From Armatimonadota bacterium (lineage in GTDB: Bacteria > Sysuimicrobiota > Sysuimicrobiia > Sysuimicrobiales > Kaftiobacteriaceae): 56,737 nucleotides of DNA. Below the pieces are notes generated by a model, which was not told the origin of the DNA, ran no database searches, and saw only the letters and a program-made list of their open reading frames with translations. The DNA lies in assembly GCA_031081675.1 (NCBI GenBank), contig JAVHLZ010000016.1:1-56737 (forward strand), in the 5' to 3' direction. This document shows positions 49,860-56,737 of this stretch, one piece after another (the first letter of the stretch is position 1; every line of letters starts with the position of its first letter). The translations under genes were made by a program, and so were the position numbers.

Positions 49860-50981
49860 CTATCCCCCCGCGTATTCCTCCGATCGCTCCACGAAGACGG
49901 GAAGGTGCTCGGCAATCCACAGGTAGGCCAGCACGCCGGCGGACACGATGCCCAGGGTGACTGTCACCTCCATCCACGAGGGCACGTACGTGGCGCCGCT
50001 GCCCGCCCACATGCCGGTGATGGCCACGTTGAGCCTGTTGAGGACGACACCGCTGACCACCAGGGCCGCGGCGGTGACTACCGTGCCCGGCCTCAGTGCG
50101 ACCGGCAGGGCCAGCAGGATCAGGGGCAGGATCACCCCGACCGCCATCTCCACCCAGAACAGGGTCCCTTCCACCGTGCGGGGAGTCGCCAGGGAAAGTG
50201 CATCCCGGAGGACCAGATCCACCACCCGCACGCCCAGGTACAGGGTGAGGACCACCGCCATGGCCCGTCCCAGGTCCGCGAGCAGAGGAAATTCCAGGGG
50301 GCGGCGGAAGGCCCGGGCGCTGAGGGCGGCCTCCACGGTCACCATGGCCGGCCCGACCGCCACCGCCGACAGGAAGAACAGGACCGGCAGCAGCGGCGTG
50401 TACCACAGGGGGTGCAATTTCCCGGGGACGATCAGGAACAACGATCCCAGGGAGGACTGGTGCAGGGTGGAGAGGATGACCCCGGCCACCACCAGCGGGG
50501 GCAGCGACGCCCGGGCGATGGACAGCAGGGTGGTCCACCCCAGCCGCTCCAGGACCATGATGCCGAACTCCAGGGCCAGGACCAGCGTGTACAGCATCAC
50601 GCACCACGCGACCTCGAACATGACCGAGTGGGGGTTCCACATGATCAAGGGGTGCCAGATGCGGTACGGCCGGCCCAGGTCCACCAGCAGGGCCGCGATC
50701 ACCAGCAGGTAACCCAGGAACCCCGTCACGATGGCGGGGCGCAGCAGCGGGCGGTAGCGCTCGTTGTGCAGGACGTACACCGTGGCCGCCATGGTGAACC
50801 CTCCGGCGGCCAGGGCCACCCCGCACAGGACGTCAAACCCCACCCACAGTCCCCAGGGGAAGCGGTCGGACAGGCGGGTCACCGCGCCCAGCCCGCGGGC
50901 GTAGCGGACACCGCTGATGAGTGCGGCAGCCGCCACCAGGATCCACAGGATCGTCCGGCCGGGCGTGAGCCGTCGGGCCAT
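49860..50981 (-). CDS. nrfD: NrfD/PsrC/HybB-family quinone-interacting membrane protein
   Basis: 373 residues, about ten transmembrane helices. NrfD family features: RFPWGLWVGFDVLCGVALAAGGF, LIMWNPHSVMFEVAWCVMLY and LHQSSLGSLFLIVPGKLHPLWY, the last carrying the conserved His/Gln loop. Transfers electrons between quinol and the partner iron-sulfur protein. ATG 50981 overlaps the hybA-like stop. No catalytic molybdopterin or hydrogenase subunit is present, so the electron partner is unknown, perhaps the multiheme cytochromes. Confidence 0.93.
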   Translation of the reverse strand: MARRLTPGRTILWILVAAAALISGVRYARGLGAVTRLSDRFPWGLWVGFDVLCGVALAAGGFTMAATVYVLHNERYRPLLRPAIVTGFLGYLLVIAALLVDLGRPYRIWHPLIMWNPHSVMFEVAWCVMLYTLVLALEFGIMVLERLGWTTLLSIARASLPPLVVAGVILSTLHQSSLGSLFLIVPGKLHPLWYTPLLPVLFFLSAVAVGPAMVTVEAALSARAFRRPLEFPLLADLGRAMAVVLTLYLGVRVVDLVLRDALSLATPRTVEGTLFWVEMAVGVILPLILLALPVALRPGTVVTAAALVVSGVVLNRLNVAITGMWAGSGATYVPSWMEVTVTLGIVSAGVLAYLWIAEHLPVFVERSEEYAGG

Positions 50982-51856
50982 CAGTGGCCACCTCCGTTCA
51001 GGTTAATGCGCCGGCGCAGGAAGAACTCCAGAGCGCTGAGGGTGGCGCCGATGACGATCACCAGGGTCGGCACCTTGCCCAGCGCCTTCCAGGTGTAGGC
51101 GGGCAGCGGCTCCCGGACCACGACCGGGAACCCCAGCTCCTCGAAGGGGACGTCGCTCACGTACAGCCACGAGGTCCCCCCGGCCTCCTCGGCGCCGTAG
51201 ATGGCGGGCACGTAGCGGTCGGGCGACTCGGCGATCCGGCGGGCGGCCTCGGCCAGGATCGCCTCCCGCGGCCCGACCTGGAGCGCCCGCATCGGACACG
51301 CCTCCACGCAGGCGGGGGGCTCCCCCCGGGCCAGCCGCTCCGCGCACAGGTTGCACTTCTGGATGCGCGGCAGAGGCCGGTCCCACTCAAAGCGGGGCAC
51401 CTGAAAGGGACAGGCCAGCATGCAGTACCGGCATCCCAGGCAGCGGCTGGCGTCGTAGACCACCGGCCCCTCGGGCGTCTTGCGCAGGGCGGCCACGGGA
51501 CAGGCCGAGGCGCACGCCGGTTCCAGGCAGTGCATGCACTGTACCTTATAGGTGCGCCGGTCGGCTCCCGCATCGCCCAGGTTCAGGTGGCTGCGCGGCT
51601 GCCGCAGGGGGCGGACCCGGATGTAGGTCCAGGCGGTGGGGCCCAGGTCAGACGACTCCCGCTCGGGGAATCCGTGGTAGCGCTTGCACGCCATCTCGCA
51701 GGACCGGCACCCCACGCACCGGGCCACGTCCACCAGGACGCCGACGGCGGGCGCGGCCCGCCGCCGGGCGGTGGCCGGGCGCGTCGGAGACAGCACGGTC
51801 ACCCCCACGGCGCTGGCCGCCGCCAGGTGCAGGAACTGACGTCGGGTCAGCGCCAT
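50981..51856 (-). CDS. HybA/DmsB-type four-cluster ferredoxin protein, TAT-exported
   Basis: 291 residues. Twin-arginine signal (TRRQFLHLAAASAVGVTVL), then four cysteine groups: CVGCRSCEMAC, CMHCLEPACASACP, CLGCRYCMLACP, and CNLC...CVEACP, giving up to four [4Fe-4S] clusters. A C-terminal transmembrane helix (VPTLVIVIGATLSALEFFL) anchors it, as in HybA. Electron-transfer partner of NrfD on the periplasmic side. ATG 51856 follows TAGGAGCTGACCCGGG. Confidence 0.94.
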   Translation of the reverse strand: MALTRRQFLHLAAASAVGVTVLSPTRPATARRRAAPAVGVLVDVARCVGCRSCEMACKRYHGFPERESSDLGPTAWTYIRVRPLRQPRSHLNLGDAGADRRTYKVQCMHCLEPACASACPVAALRKTPEGPVVYDASRCLGCRYCMLACPFQVPRFEWDRPLPRIQKCNLCAERLARGEPPACVEACPMRALQVGPREAILAEAARRIAESPDRYVPAIYGAEEAGGTSWLYVSDVPFEELGFPVVVREPLPAYTWKALGKVPTLVIVIGATLSALEFFLRRRINLNGGGH

Positions 51857-51869
51857 CCCGGGTCAGCTC

Positions 51870-52163
51870 CTACCGCCAGCTGGCGACCAGGGCCGAGATG
51901 AAGAAGACCGACAGCCCCACGACCACGGCCCCCAGGACCACGCCGGAGATCGCCTCTTCCACCCCCGCCAGGGTGCCCCGACTGCGGGCGATCATCACAA
52001 GACCCGTGATTCCCAGCAGCAGGGCCGCGGCCCCCAGCACGCAGTTGACCCCTGGCAGCCAGCACAGCCGCAGGCCGGTCAGGCCCAGGGTGAAGCTCAG
52101 GGCGGCCACCGGGCAGACCGGACACTCCTGCCGCCTCCGGACCAGGTCGCGGACGGACAGCAT
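51870..52163 (-). CDS. Small membrane protein heading the HybA/NrfD operon
   Basis: 97 residues. An N-terminal CPVC pair in a short polar segment (VRRRQECPVCPVAALSF), then three hydrophobic helices; DUF4190-like. ATG 52163 follows GGAGGTGAGTGCC; the GTG at 52172 lies within that SD. Stops 13 bp before the hybA-like ATG. Its role in the module is unknown; the CPVC could bind metal or assist in heme/cluster assembly. Confidence 0.6.
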   Translation of the reverse strand: MLSVRDLVRRRQECPVCPVAALSFTLGLTGLRLCWLPGVNCVLGAAALLLGITGLVMIARSRGTLAGVEEAISGVVLGAVVVGLSVFFISALVASWR

Positions 52164-52182
52164 GGCACTCACCTCCGCCCCG

Positions 52183-52224
52183 ACCGTACGCGGAGAGAGT
52201 GCCGGCCGCAGTGGGAGATCTCCC
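52183..52224 (-). promoter_or_regulatory. Promoter of the HybA/NrfD operon with its own palindrome
   Basis: TACGGT (52188-52183) with a 12-bp perfect palindrome GGGAGATCTCCC (52224-52213) centred at about -42.5. Position is as in the dyad-class promoters but the sequence is different, which suggests a separate activator, for instance one of the NarL-type regulators. In the 289-bp gap 52164-52452. Confidence 0.55.
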
Positions 52225-52413
52225 GGGAGCCGGCGGGGAGGGCTCCCGGATCCGGAGCGTGCGCCTCCCGGACATGGCCGTCTTCATCTCCCATACTAGA
52301 TGGGGGCGCGTTCCGGCCCCAGCAGGCCGCCTGCGGATTGTGGCTAGTCCGTTCTGGCTAGGAAGACTCGGGGCCGGCGGAACCTTGCGCCTGGCTTGGG
52401 CTCGAGCAGTGCC

Positions 52414-52434
52414 CGCGGAGAGGAGGTCTCCGCG
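52414..52434 (-). terminator. Hairpin downstream of the 53-residue zinc-ribbon gene
   Basis: CGCGGAGA-GGAGG-TCTCCGCG, an 8-bp perfect stem 19 bp after the stop at 52453. Confidence 0.5.
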
Positions 52435-52452
52435 CAGCGGACCGGGGGACAC

Positions 52453-52614
52453 TCACGCGGAGGGTTCGGTCTCCTCCGGGGAGGGTTCGCGGCCCCAGTA
52501 ACAGTCGTCGCACAGACGCACCCGGATTCCCCGGGTCTCCAGTTCCCGGGTCGCCCGGCGCAGGCCGCACCGGGCGCAGGTGTCGGTGGGGTGGATCTCG
52601 CGCTCTGCCGCCAT
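52453..52614 (-). CDS. 53-residue zinc-ribbon-like protein
   Basis: ATG 52614, SD GGGAGGTGCGCC. The sequence has DTCARCGLRRATRELE and, 20 residues later, RLCDDCYWG: two CxxC pairs forming a probable zinc ribbon, with an acidic tail (PSPEETEPSA). No other domain. Codon use matches its neighbours and it has its own dyad-class promoter, so it is likely real though shorter than usual ORF cut-offs. Possibly an adaptor or nucleic-acid binder. Confidence 0.7.
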   Translation of the reverse strand: MAAEREIHPTDTCARCGLRRATRELETRGIRVRLCDDCYWGREPSPEETEPSA

Positions 52615-52651
52615 GGCGCACCTCCCGTCTGCCGGTCAGGCCGGCACCTCC

Positions 52652-52697
52652 ATGGTCGAACTGCCGGAGGCGGCCGTCCATCGGGCGGGAGGCCGAT
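52652..52697 (-). promoter_or_regulatory. Dyad-class promoter of the 53-residue zinc-ribbon gene
   Basis: Minus strand ATCGG (52697-52693), N8, CCGATGG (52684-52678), 20 bp, GACCAT (52657-52652). The dyad is perfect, the -10 weak. Confidence 0.65.
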
Positions 52698-52725
52698 CGC
52701 ACCCCGGTGTCCACCCGAGGGCCGC

Positions 52726-52743
52726 CTCCGGCCGGCGCCGGAG
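52726..52743 (-). terminator. Hairpin downstream of the gene at 52764
   Basis: CTCCGGC-CGGC-GCCGGAG, a 7-bp stem just after the stop codon and before the next promoter. Confidence 0.45.
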
Positions 52744-52763
52744 TGGGGGCGGGTGGCTGTCCG

Positions 52764-53105
52764 TCAGGCGGAACGCGCGGTGGAGGCGGCGGACTGCCGG
52801 CGGCGCAGGCGCAGCAGAGCCTGCAACGGGCTTTCCACGGAGATCAGGCACACCCCGTAAAACCCCGCGCCCAGCCGGACCAGGATCAGTTCCCCCTCCC
52901 GCTGCAGCGCCCCCAGGGCCGGGGACCACTCGTCCGCGACGAAATCGTAGGGGACCTCCGGGATCTCCTCAAAGGCGCGGAAGCAGCTGTGGCAGTAGTA
53001 GATGCGCGGCTGGCGGGCGCGGGAGGTATAGCGGGAACCGCACCACGGGCACCGGGGGAGGTCCGGCAGGCGGTGAATGGACGGCCGGAAGAACACCTCG
53101 GGCAT
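52764..53105 (-). CDS. Zinc-ribbon protein, unknown function
   Basis: 113 residues. PRCPWCGSRYTSRARQP and YYCHSCFRAFEE make a four-Cys zinc ribbon in the first 50 residues; the rest (about 60-113) is a mixed domain with EGELILVRLGAGFYGVCLISVE and a basic end. ATG 53105 is preferred to the upstream codon at 53123 because the promoter places transcription start near 53121, after which GGAGGGG serves as SD. Confidence 0.7.
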   Translation of the reverse strand: MPEVFFRPSIHRLPDLPRCPWCGSRYTSRARQPRIYYCHSCFRAFEEIPEVPYDFVADEWSPALGALQREGELILVRLGAGFYGVCLISVESPLQALLRLRRRQSAASTARSA

Positions 53106-53127
53106 CGCAGCCCGCCCCTCCACCTGT

Positions 53128-53173
53128 AGCGTACCGCGCCGTCAGCCGGGATGCCATCGGGCGGCGGGCCGAT
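53128..53173 (-). promoter_or_regulatory. Dyad-class promoter of the zinc-ribbon gene at 52764
   Basis: Minus strand ATCGG (53173-53169), N8, CCGATGG (53160-53154), 20 bp, TACGCT (53133-53128). Confidence 0.75.
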
Positions 53174-53191
53174 TCCTCCGTCAGGCTGAAC

Positions 53192-53223
53192 GAAGGCGGG
53201 CGGCCGGACGGCCGCCCGCCTTC
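53192..53223 (-). terminator. Strong hairpin after the 5-heme cytochrome
   Basis: A 14-bp perfect stem (53192-53205 with 53210-53223), 4-nt loop, 22 bp after the cytochrome stop. It separates that gene from the next promoter. Confidence 0.75.
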
Positions 53224-53244
53224 CGAACGAGGGCGCCTGCCCGG

Positions 53245-54381
53245 TCAGCGCAGGGCGTCCAGCGTGGCCAGCAGGACCGTGCGGGCAAAGCGGGGGTTGT
53301 GCACGCCGAAGCTGTCGTCTCCCTCGATCAAGAAGTAGTTCCAGCCTGCCCGCACGATGGGATCGCTGGTCGGGAAGACCGGCTTGCCGGCGGCATCCAG
53401 CACGCTGCCCAGCTGGCTGTACCAGGCTCCGCCGTCGCGCAGGGTGAACTTCAGCCCCTGCTGCCCGTGGATCTCCACCGGCTCCACCGACACGATCAGG
53501 GCCGGGTTGACCTTGAAGTTGTCCGTGTACCGGTCGGTCTGGGGGTCCCAGTTGCGGATGACGGCGATCTGGTCCTTGCGGGCCATCACCCGGGCGGCGA
53601 TGGCCTTCTCCACCTCGTGCAGGAGCGTCTTGATGCCGGCCTGCACGCGCTCCACGGTGACCTCGGGCCCGTGGCAGCGGATGCAGATGCCCTCCGGCGC
53701 CCTGAAGGTGTGGCTCTCCTTGCTGAAGCGCATGTGGCACGTCACGCAGGCGTCCCCGATGAAGGTGGCGTGGGGCGAGATGGTGGCTTCCGCCGGGGGG
53801 ACGAAGAAGGCGTTCTTGCCCATCAGCACGTCGGCCTGGGCCGCCGTGTGGGGCGCGGTCCAGCGCCTGGGGTCGTCGGCGTTCCAGGCGATGGCCCCGT
53901 TGCGGGTGTTGTGGCAGGTCATGCACTGGGCGCCCAGACCCACCCCGATGGCCCGGAAGCCTGACGGCAGGACCGGCGTCGTCTGTGTCACGCGGATGCT
54001 GAAGTCAGGCTTGTGGCACGCGGCGCAGGTCACCGGCCGCACCGAGAACCGGTTCAACCCCAGCATGGACAGATAGGGCACGTCGGCCGGGCTGCCGTCG
54101 GGCTTGGTGATCAGGCCGGGGTTGCCCTTCTCCAGCTGCGGCAGCCAGGCCAGGTAGCCCTGCTCGGCGTGGCAGCGGGCGCAGTGCGCCGCCGTCGCGC
54201 CCCGGCGTTCCACTGTGGCCTCGTCGCGGGCCAGCTCCCGGTTGGCGTGCCCGCTGCGCAGCCACTGGGCGCGCTGATCCGCCTGGGCCCGGACCGCCGC
54301 CGTTGTCCCCGCGAACACCAGGACGGCCGCCAGCAACCCCACCGCAGCCGCCCGCAGCATGACGCGCACCCGTCCGTTCAT
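53245..54381 (-). CDS. 5-heme periplasmic c-type cytochrome
   Basis: 378 residues: signal peptide (MLRAAAVGLLAAVLVFAGTT, cleaved near AVRAQA) and five CxxCH (CARCH, CAACH, CMTCH, CVTCH, CIRCH), then a long heme-free C-terminal domain (about residues 240-378; IRNWDPQTDRYTDNFKVNP, DGGAWYSQLG). Heme pattern plus helical tail recall ammonia-forming nitrite reductase or octaheme relatives, but the CxxCK motif is missing, so an enzymatic role is not claimed. ATG 54381 follows GGAGGAAGCCATCC. Preceded by an HTH gene 46 bp upstream. Confidence 0.85.
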   Translation of the reverse strand: MNGRVRVMLRAAAVGLLAAVLVFAGTTAAVRAQADQRAQWLRSGHANRELARDEATVERRGATAAHCARCHAEQGYLAWLPQLEKGNPGLITKPDGSPADVPYLSMLGLNRFSVRPVTCAACHKPDFSIRVTQTTPVLPSGFRAIGVGLGAQCMTCHNTRNGAIAWNADDPRRWTAPHTAAQADVLMGKNAFFVPPAEATISPHATFIGDACVTCHMRFSKESHTFRAPEGICIRCHGPEVTVERVQAGIKTLLHEVEKAIAARVMARKDQIAVIRNWDPQTDRYTDNFKVNPALIVSVEPVEIHGQQGLKFTLRDGGAWYSQLGSVLDAAGKPVFPTSDPIVRAGWNYFLIEGDDSFGVHNPRFARTVLLATLDALR

Positions 54382-54427
54382 GGATGGCTTCCTCCTTGTC
54401 CTCCACTGTTGTCCGGGCTGCCCGCGA

Positions 54428-54655
54428 TCATCCCGCCCGGCGGGCCGGGTGGACGCGCAACCACGCCTCGGCAATGCGCTCCACCTCCTCCCGCGGATAG
54501 CGCCGGCGGCCGCCCGGCGTCAGCACGTAGGGGAGCCGTCCCTCCCGCGTCCACCGGTAGATGGTGTGGGGCGAGACGTCGAACAACCGGGCGACCTCCG
54601 CCCGGGACAGGTAACGCCGGTCCGAGCCGGCGGGATTCTCCAGGGCCCCAGACAT
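54428..54655 (-). CDS. Small MerR/excisionase-type DNA-binding protein (BldC-like)
   Basis: 75 residues. One winged helix-turn-helix: RYLSRAEVARLFDVSPHTIYRWTREGRLPYVLTPGGRRRYPREEVERI (seen in segments), typical of the HTH_17/BldC group. No effector domain. Located just upstream of the 5-heme cytochrome on the same strand, so it may regulate or be co-transcribed with it. ATG 54655; SD weak (GGAGAG). The 260 bp before it hold no recognised promoter. Confidence 0.85.
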   Translation of the reverse strand: MSGALENPAGSDRRYLSRAEVARLFDVSPHTIYRWTREGRLPYVLTPGGRRRYPREEVERIAEAWLRVHPARRAG

Positions 54656-54915
54656 GTCCGCTCTCCGCGTCCCGCGCTCATCCTATGCGCGGGGCGCGCG
54701 CACCGTACATAATGCAACCGACCCAATCTTCCCCCGGGGCGCATCAGACCGTCTGGGGGGGGAGGGGTCGGGTCCGGACTGGAGGGCTCGGCCTTGCCCC
54801 CGGCGGCCAGGTGACCATCCCCCCGTCCCCGGGCGTGGCCGGGGCGCCCGACGCGGCCGCGACACCGCCGCTCCGGCTCCCCCGGGGTCCCTGCGACCGG
54901 AAGAGGTGCAGAAGC

Positions 54916-56133
54916 TCAGTAGATGAACTCGTCGATGTCGTAGCGGGCGACTTTGGGGCCCCGCAGCCGGGGGAACCGTAGCCCCTCCCGCAGCCGGCGG
55001 ATCTGCTCCCGCATCTGCTGGGGGGTCAGGGGCTCCAGCCCGCGAGCCCGGGCGACGGCGGCGTAGTCGGAGTGGGGGCGCTCGACGAACGCCGAGAGGT
55101 AGATCAGGTCGCCCTCATCCAGCGGCAGGGCGTTGAGCAGCTGGAGCGTGCGATCCACGTGGCTGTCGGCGAACCTCCGCCCGCCCACGCCCGCCATGAC
55201 GATCACCCCCACCTGCAGGCCCGCGGCCTTCAGTGTCCGGACCAGATCCAGGGCGTCCCGGGCCTGCTGGGGTTTGTTGAGCAGCCGCAGCAGATCGTCG
55301 TCACCCGTCTCCACCCCCAGGTACACCCGCCGCAGGCCGAGCTGGCGCAGCGCCCCGTAGTCCTCGGCAGACTTCTTCCGCCCCGTGAAGATGTCCAGGA
55401 AGGACACCACCGGCCGGGTGCCGTCGTCCGACAGACGGGAGCGGATGAGGTCGAGACGCTCCGCCAGGTCGGAGGTGGGCAGGACCAGGGCGTTGGCCTC
55501 GCCCAGGAAGATGGCCCGCCGCAGGGACAGTCCCTCCCCGAAGAACTGCCGGACCCCCTCCAGGTGGGCGCGCAGCTCGTCCGGAGTCTTGATGTGGAAG
55601 GGCACGCTCCGGTAGAAGGTGCAGAAGGTGCACCGGTTCCAGTGGCACCCTTCGGTCACCTGCACCACCACCGCCAGGTACTGGTCGGGCGGGAGGATGC
55701 CCACCGGTCGGTACACGGCCTGAAAGCGGGCGGCGTCCCGGCGGGCGGCGGAGGCGTCGAACGCGGCCGCGGCGGCCACCAGCCGCAGCGCGTCTGCTAC
55801 CGAGGGGCGTCCCCGGGCCGTCCACAACAACTCGGCCTCCCCCCGCGCCAGGGCTGTCTGGGCCGCCGCAGCCGTTTCCGCCGCCCGGTCCAGGAACCGG
55901 TCCCGCTCGTCGGGAGGGAGCTCCCGGCGCATCGGCGTGCGCAGGCCGTCGAGGATCACGGTGTGCTTTTCCACCACGCGGTTATCCAGGGCCCGACGGT
56001 ACAGACGCTGGTGGATCCAGGCGGCGAACAGGCGTCCGGAGCGGTCATAGGTATGGATGGCTTCGCCGCCGTCGCACGCTGTGATGACCAGGGAGCTGTC
56101 CTTGACGGTGACAACGTATGCCGGCCCGCCCAC
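54916..56133 (-). CDS. Radical SAM protein with CX4CX2C cluster motif
   Basis: 405 residues. TIM-barrel radical SAM: cluster motif GCHWNRCTFC (about residue 190; spacing CX4CX2C instead of CX3CX2C), then FLGEANALVLP, GVETGDDDLLRLLNKP and VIVMAGVGG. The N-terminal 150 residues (HTYDRSGRLFAAWIHQRLYRRALDNR) are an extra domain. COG1032-like proteins with this variant are known but uncharacterised. GTG 56133 coincides with the predicted transcription start, so the mRNA is leaderless. Reaction unknown. Confidence 0.82.
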   Translation of the reverse strand: MGGPAYVVTVKDSSLVITACDGGEAIHTYDRSGRLFAAWIHQRLYRRALDNRVVEKHTVILDGLRTPMRRELPPDERDRFLDRAAETAAAAQTALARGEAELLWTARGRPSVADALRLVAAAAAFDASAARRDAARFQAVYRPVGILPPDQYLAVVVQVTEGCHWNRCTFCTFYRSVPFHIKTPDELRAHLEGVRQFFGEGLSLRRAIFLGEANALVLPTSDLAERLDLIRSRLSDDGTRPVVSFLDIFTGRKKSAEDYGALRQLGLRRVYLGVETGDDDLLRLLNKPQQARDALDLVRTLKAAGLQVGVIVMAGVGGRRFADSHVDRTLQLLNALPLDEGDLIYLSAFVERPHSDYAAVARARGLEPLTPQQMREQIRRLREGLRFPRLRGPKVARYDIDEFIY

Positions 56134-56139
56134 AGGACC

Positions 56140-56186
56140 AGCATGCCAGAAGCCCTCGGCACAGAGCCATCGGGTCCCTGCCCGAG
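56140..56186 (-). promoter_or_regulatory. Dyad-class promoter of the radical SAM gene
   Basis: Minus strand CTCGG (56186-56182), N8, CCGATGG (56173-56167), 21 bp, CATGCT (56145-56140). The predicted +1 is 56133, the first base of the GTG start. Confidence 0.7.
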
Positions 56187-56218
56187 GCCCGCAGGCATGG
56201 GCGAGGGCTGGACCCGTG

Positions 56219-56572
56219 TCAGGCGGCCCGGCGCAGTTCCGCCTCCCGGCGGAGGTGTCCGCCGACCAGCTGCAGGAGAGCCGGATGGCGCTCGATGAAG
56301 CGCAGCAACTTCCGGCCGTCTTCCCGGGCCCGGGCCCACACGATCAGGTATTCGGCGGCCGCGGCTCGCGCCCGTTCGCGCTCCTGCTGGTATGTCCGCA
56401 GGGCGTCAGCAGTGCGCTCGCGCTCCTGTTGCAGGATCCGGCGGGCCACCTGCACGGCACGGCGGTTGGCCTCCTGCTGGTCCCGCAGGATCTCCCGGTG
56501 CAGGGTGAGGTCCCGGCGGGCCAGAGTGCGCGCGCTGTGCAGGGCCTGACGGTGGACAGGCGGCGTGAACAC
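56219..56572 (-). CDS. Coiled-coil protein, family A member 3
   Basis: 117 residues. Arg/Glu/Gln-rich coiled coil (LTLHREILRDQQEANRRA; RRILQQERERTADALRTYQQ) ending in a non-polar, Trp/Leu-containing segment; composition and heptad pattern resemble the pair at 9949-10634, though the terminal motif is less alike. Start moved to GTG 56572 (V-F-T-P-P-V-H), since the longer reading to 56593 overlaps the -10 box; GGGGGGTGG then serves as SD. Function unknown. Confidence 0.55.
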   Translation of the reverse strand: MFTPPVHRQALHSARTLARRDLTLHREILRDQQEANRRAVQVARRILQQERERTADALRTYQQERERARAAAAEYLIVWARAREDGRKLLRFIERHPALLQLVGGHLRREAELRRAA

Positions 56573-56591
56573 CCGATACCACCCCCCGCCC

Positions 56592-56637
56592 ACGGTAGGG
56601 GAGGGGCGGATCCGGTCCCATCGGACGGCGCCGGCAT
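56592..56637 (-). promoter_or_regulatory. Dyad-class promoter of coiled-coil gene at 56219
   Basis: Minus strand ATGCC (56637-56633), N8, CCGATGG (56624-56618), 20 bp, TACCGT (56597-56592). A further CGGATGG lies near 56690 without a clear -10. Confidence 0.7.
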
Positions 56638-56737
56638 CGCGGGTGGCGCTTTGGAATCAGGACGATCTGGTCCGAACGGGGGAGAGCCCATCCGGGGCGG
56701 GATCGGAACACCCCGGAGGCTCGGGGACGGTGGGGGG

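Noticed and set aside
47559-51098. Long plus-strand open frame (1179 codons)
   Set aside because: It lies opposite the kinase, nrfD and hybA-like genes, all with clear motifs on the minus strand; low-complexity composition.

Overview
The window is about 56.7 kb of very GC-rich bacterial DNA with tight gene packing, many ATGA overlaps and strong Shine-Dalgarno (SD) sites. No rRNA, tRNA, CRISPR array, insertion sequence or phage gene was seen, so the taxon cannot be fixed. The gene content suggests a thermophilic or microaerobic, deep-branching, probably uncultured bacterium with a respiratory and fermentative core: four-subunit pyruvate-type ferredoxin oxidoreductase, NDP-forming acetyl-CoA synthetase-like protein, tandem-CPYC protein disulfide oxidoreductase, multiheme cytochromes and many Usp/CBS stress proteins. 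Any named phylum would be a guess.

Layout. 1-7.7 kb: partial glutamate dehydrogenase; TerC under a yybP-ykoY Mn2+ riboswitch; a ferritin-like protein; three Usp proteins; CBS-BON; DeoC; a hydrolase; CapA. 8-10.6 kb: ribokinase, CBS, OsmC, two related coiled-coil proteins. 10.7-16.6 kb: porGDAB plus a GNAT/acetyl-CoA synthetase fusion (pyruvate to acetyl-CoA, possibly on to acetate and ATP). 16.7-21.3 kb: a PTS/amino-sugar operon (IIC, IIB, SIS, NagA, SIS). 21.4-26.1 kb: CHRD protein, a frameshifted beta-propeller pseudogene, a lone receiver, aconitase. 26.2-33.8 kb: redox and sulfur island (Hsp20, DUF2892, OsmC, methyltransferase, Usp, CstR-like repressor, disulfide oxidoreductase, DsrE, TusA, SQR-like flavoprotein, TusA-like, rhodanese, an 11-heme cytochrome interrupted by TGA). 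34-42 kb: adenosine-specific kinase, GltD-like, malic enzyme-phosphotransacetylase, CBS-BON, 10-heme cytochrome, citrate synthase. 42-56.7 kb: two sensor kinases carrying heme-c motifs with NarL-type regulators, 7- and 5-heme cytochromes, cytochrome b, a HybA/NrfD module, zinc-ribbon proteins, a radical SAM protein and a third coiled-coil protein.

How it fits together. Pyruvate oxidation, TCA entry (citrate synthase, aconitase, malic enzyme) and glutamate metabolism feed ferredoxin and NAD(P)H. Quinone-linked modules (cytochrome b, NrfD) and about 33 cytochrome hemes handle periplasmic electron transfer, under control of kinases that may sense heme redox state or ligands.

Two regulatory layers are visible in the DNA. 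First, roughly 17 promoters scattered over the window share one architecture: a dyad ATC-N12-GAT (best form ATCGG-N8-CCGATGG) followed at 19-21 bp (nearly always 20) by a TANNNT-type -10 box. This looks like the site of one global activator overlapping the -35 region, serving central carbon, cytochrome, sensor and stress genes. Second, three palindromes of the ATACC...GGTAT type lie at the promoters of Hsp20, the disulfide oxidoreductase-CstR operon and the DsrE-TusA-SQR operon; together with the encoded CstR-like protein (two Cys, the CsoR His missing) they form a probable persulfide-responsive regulon.
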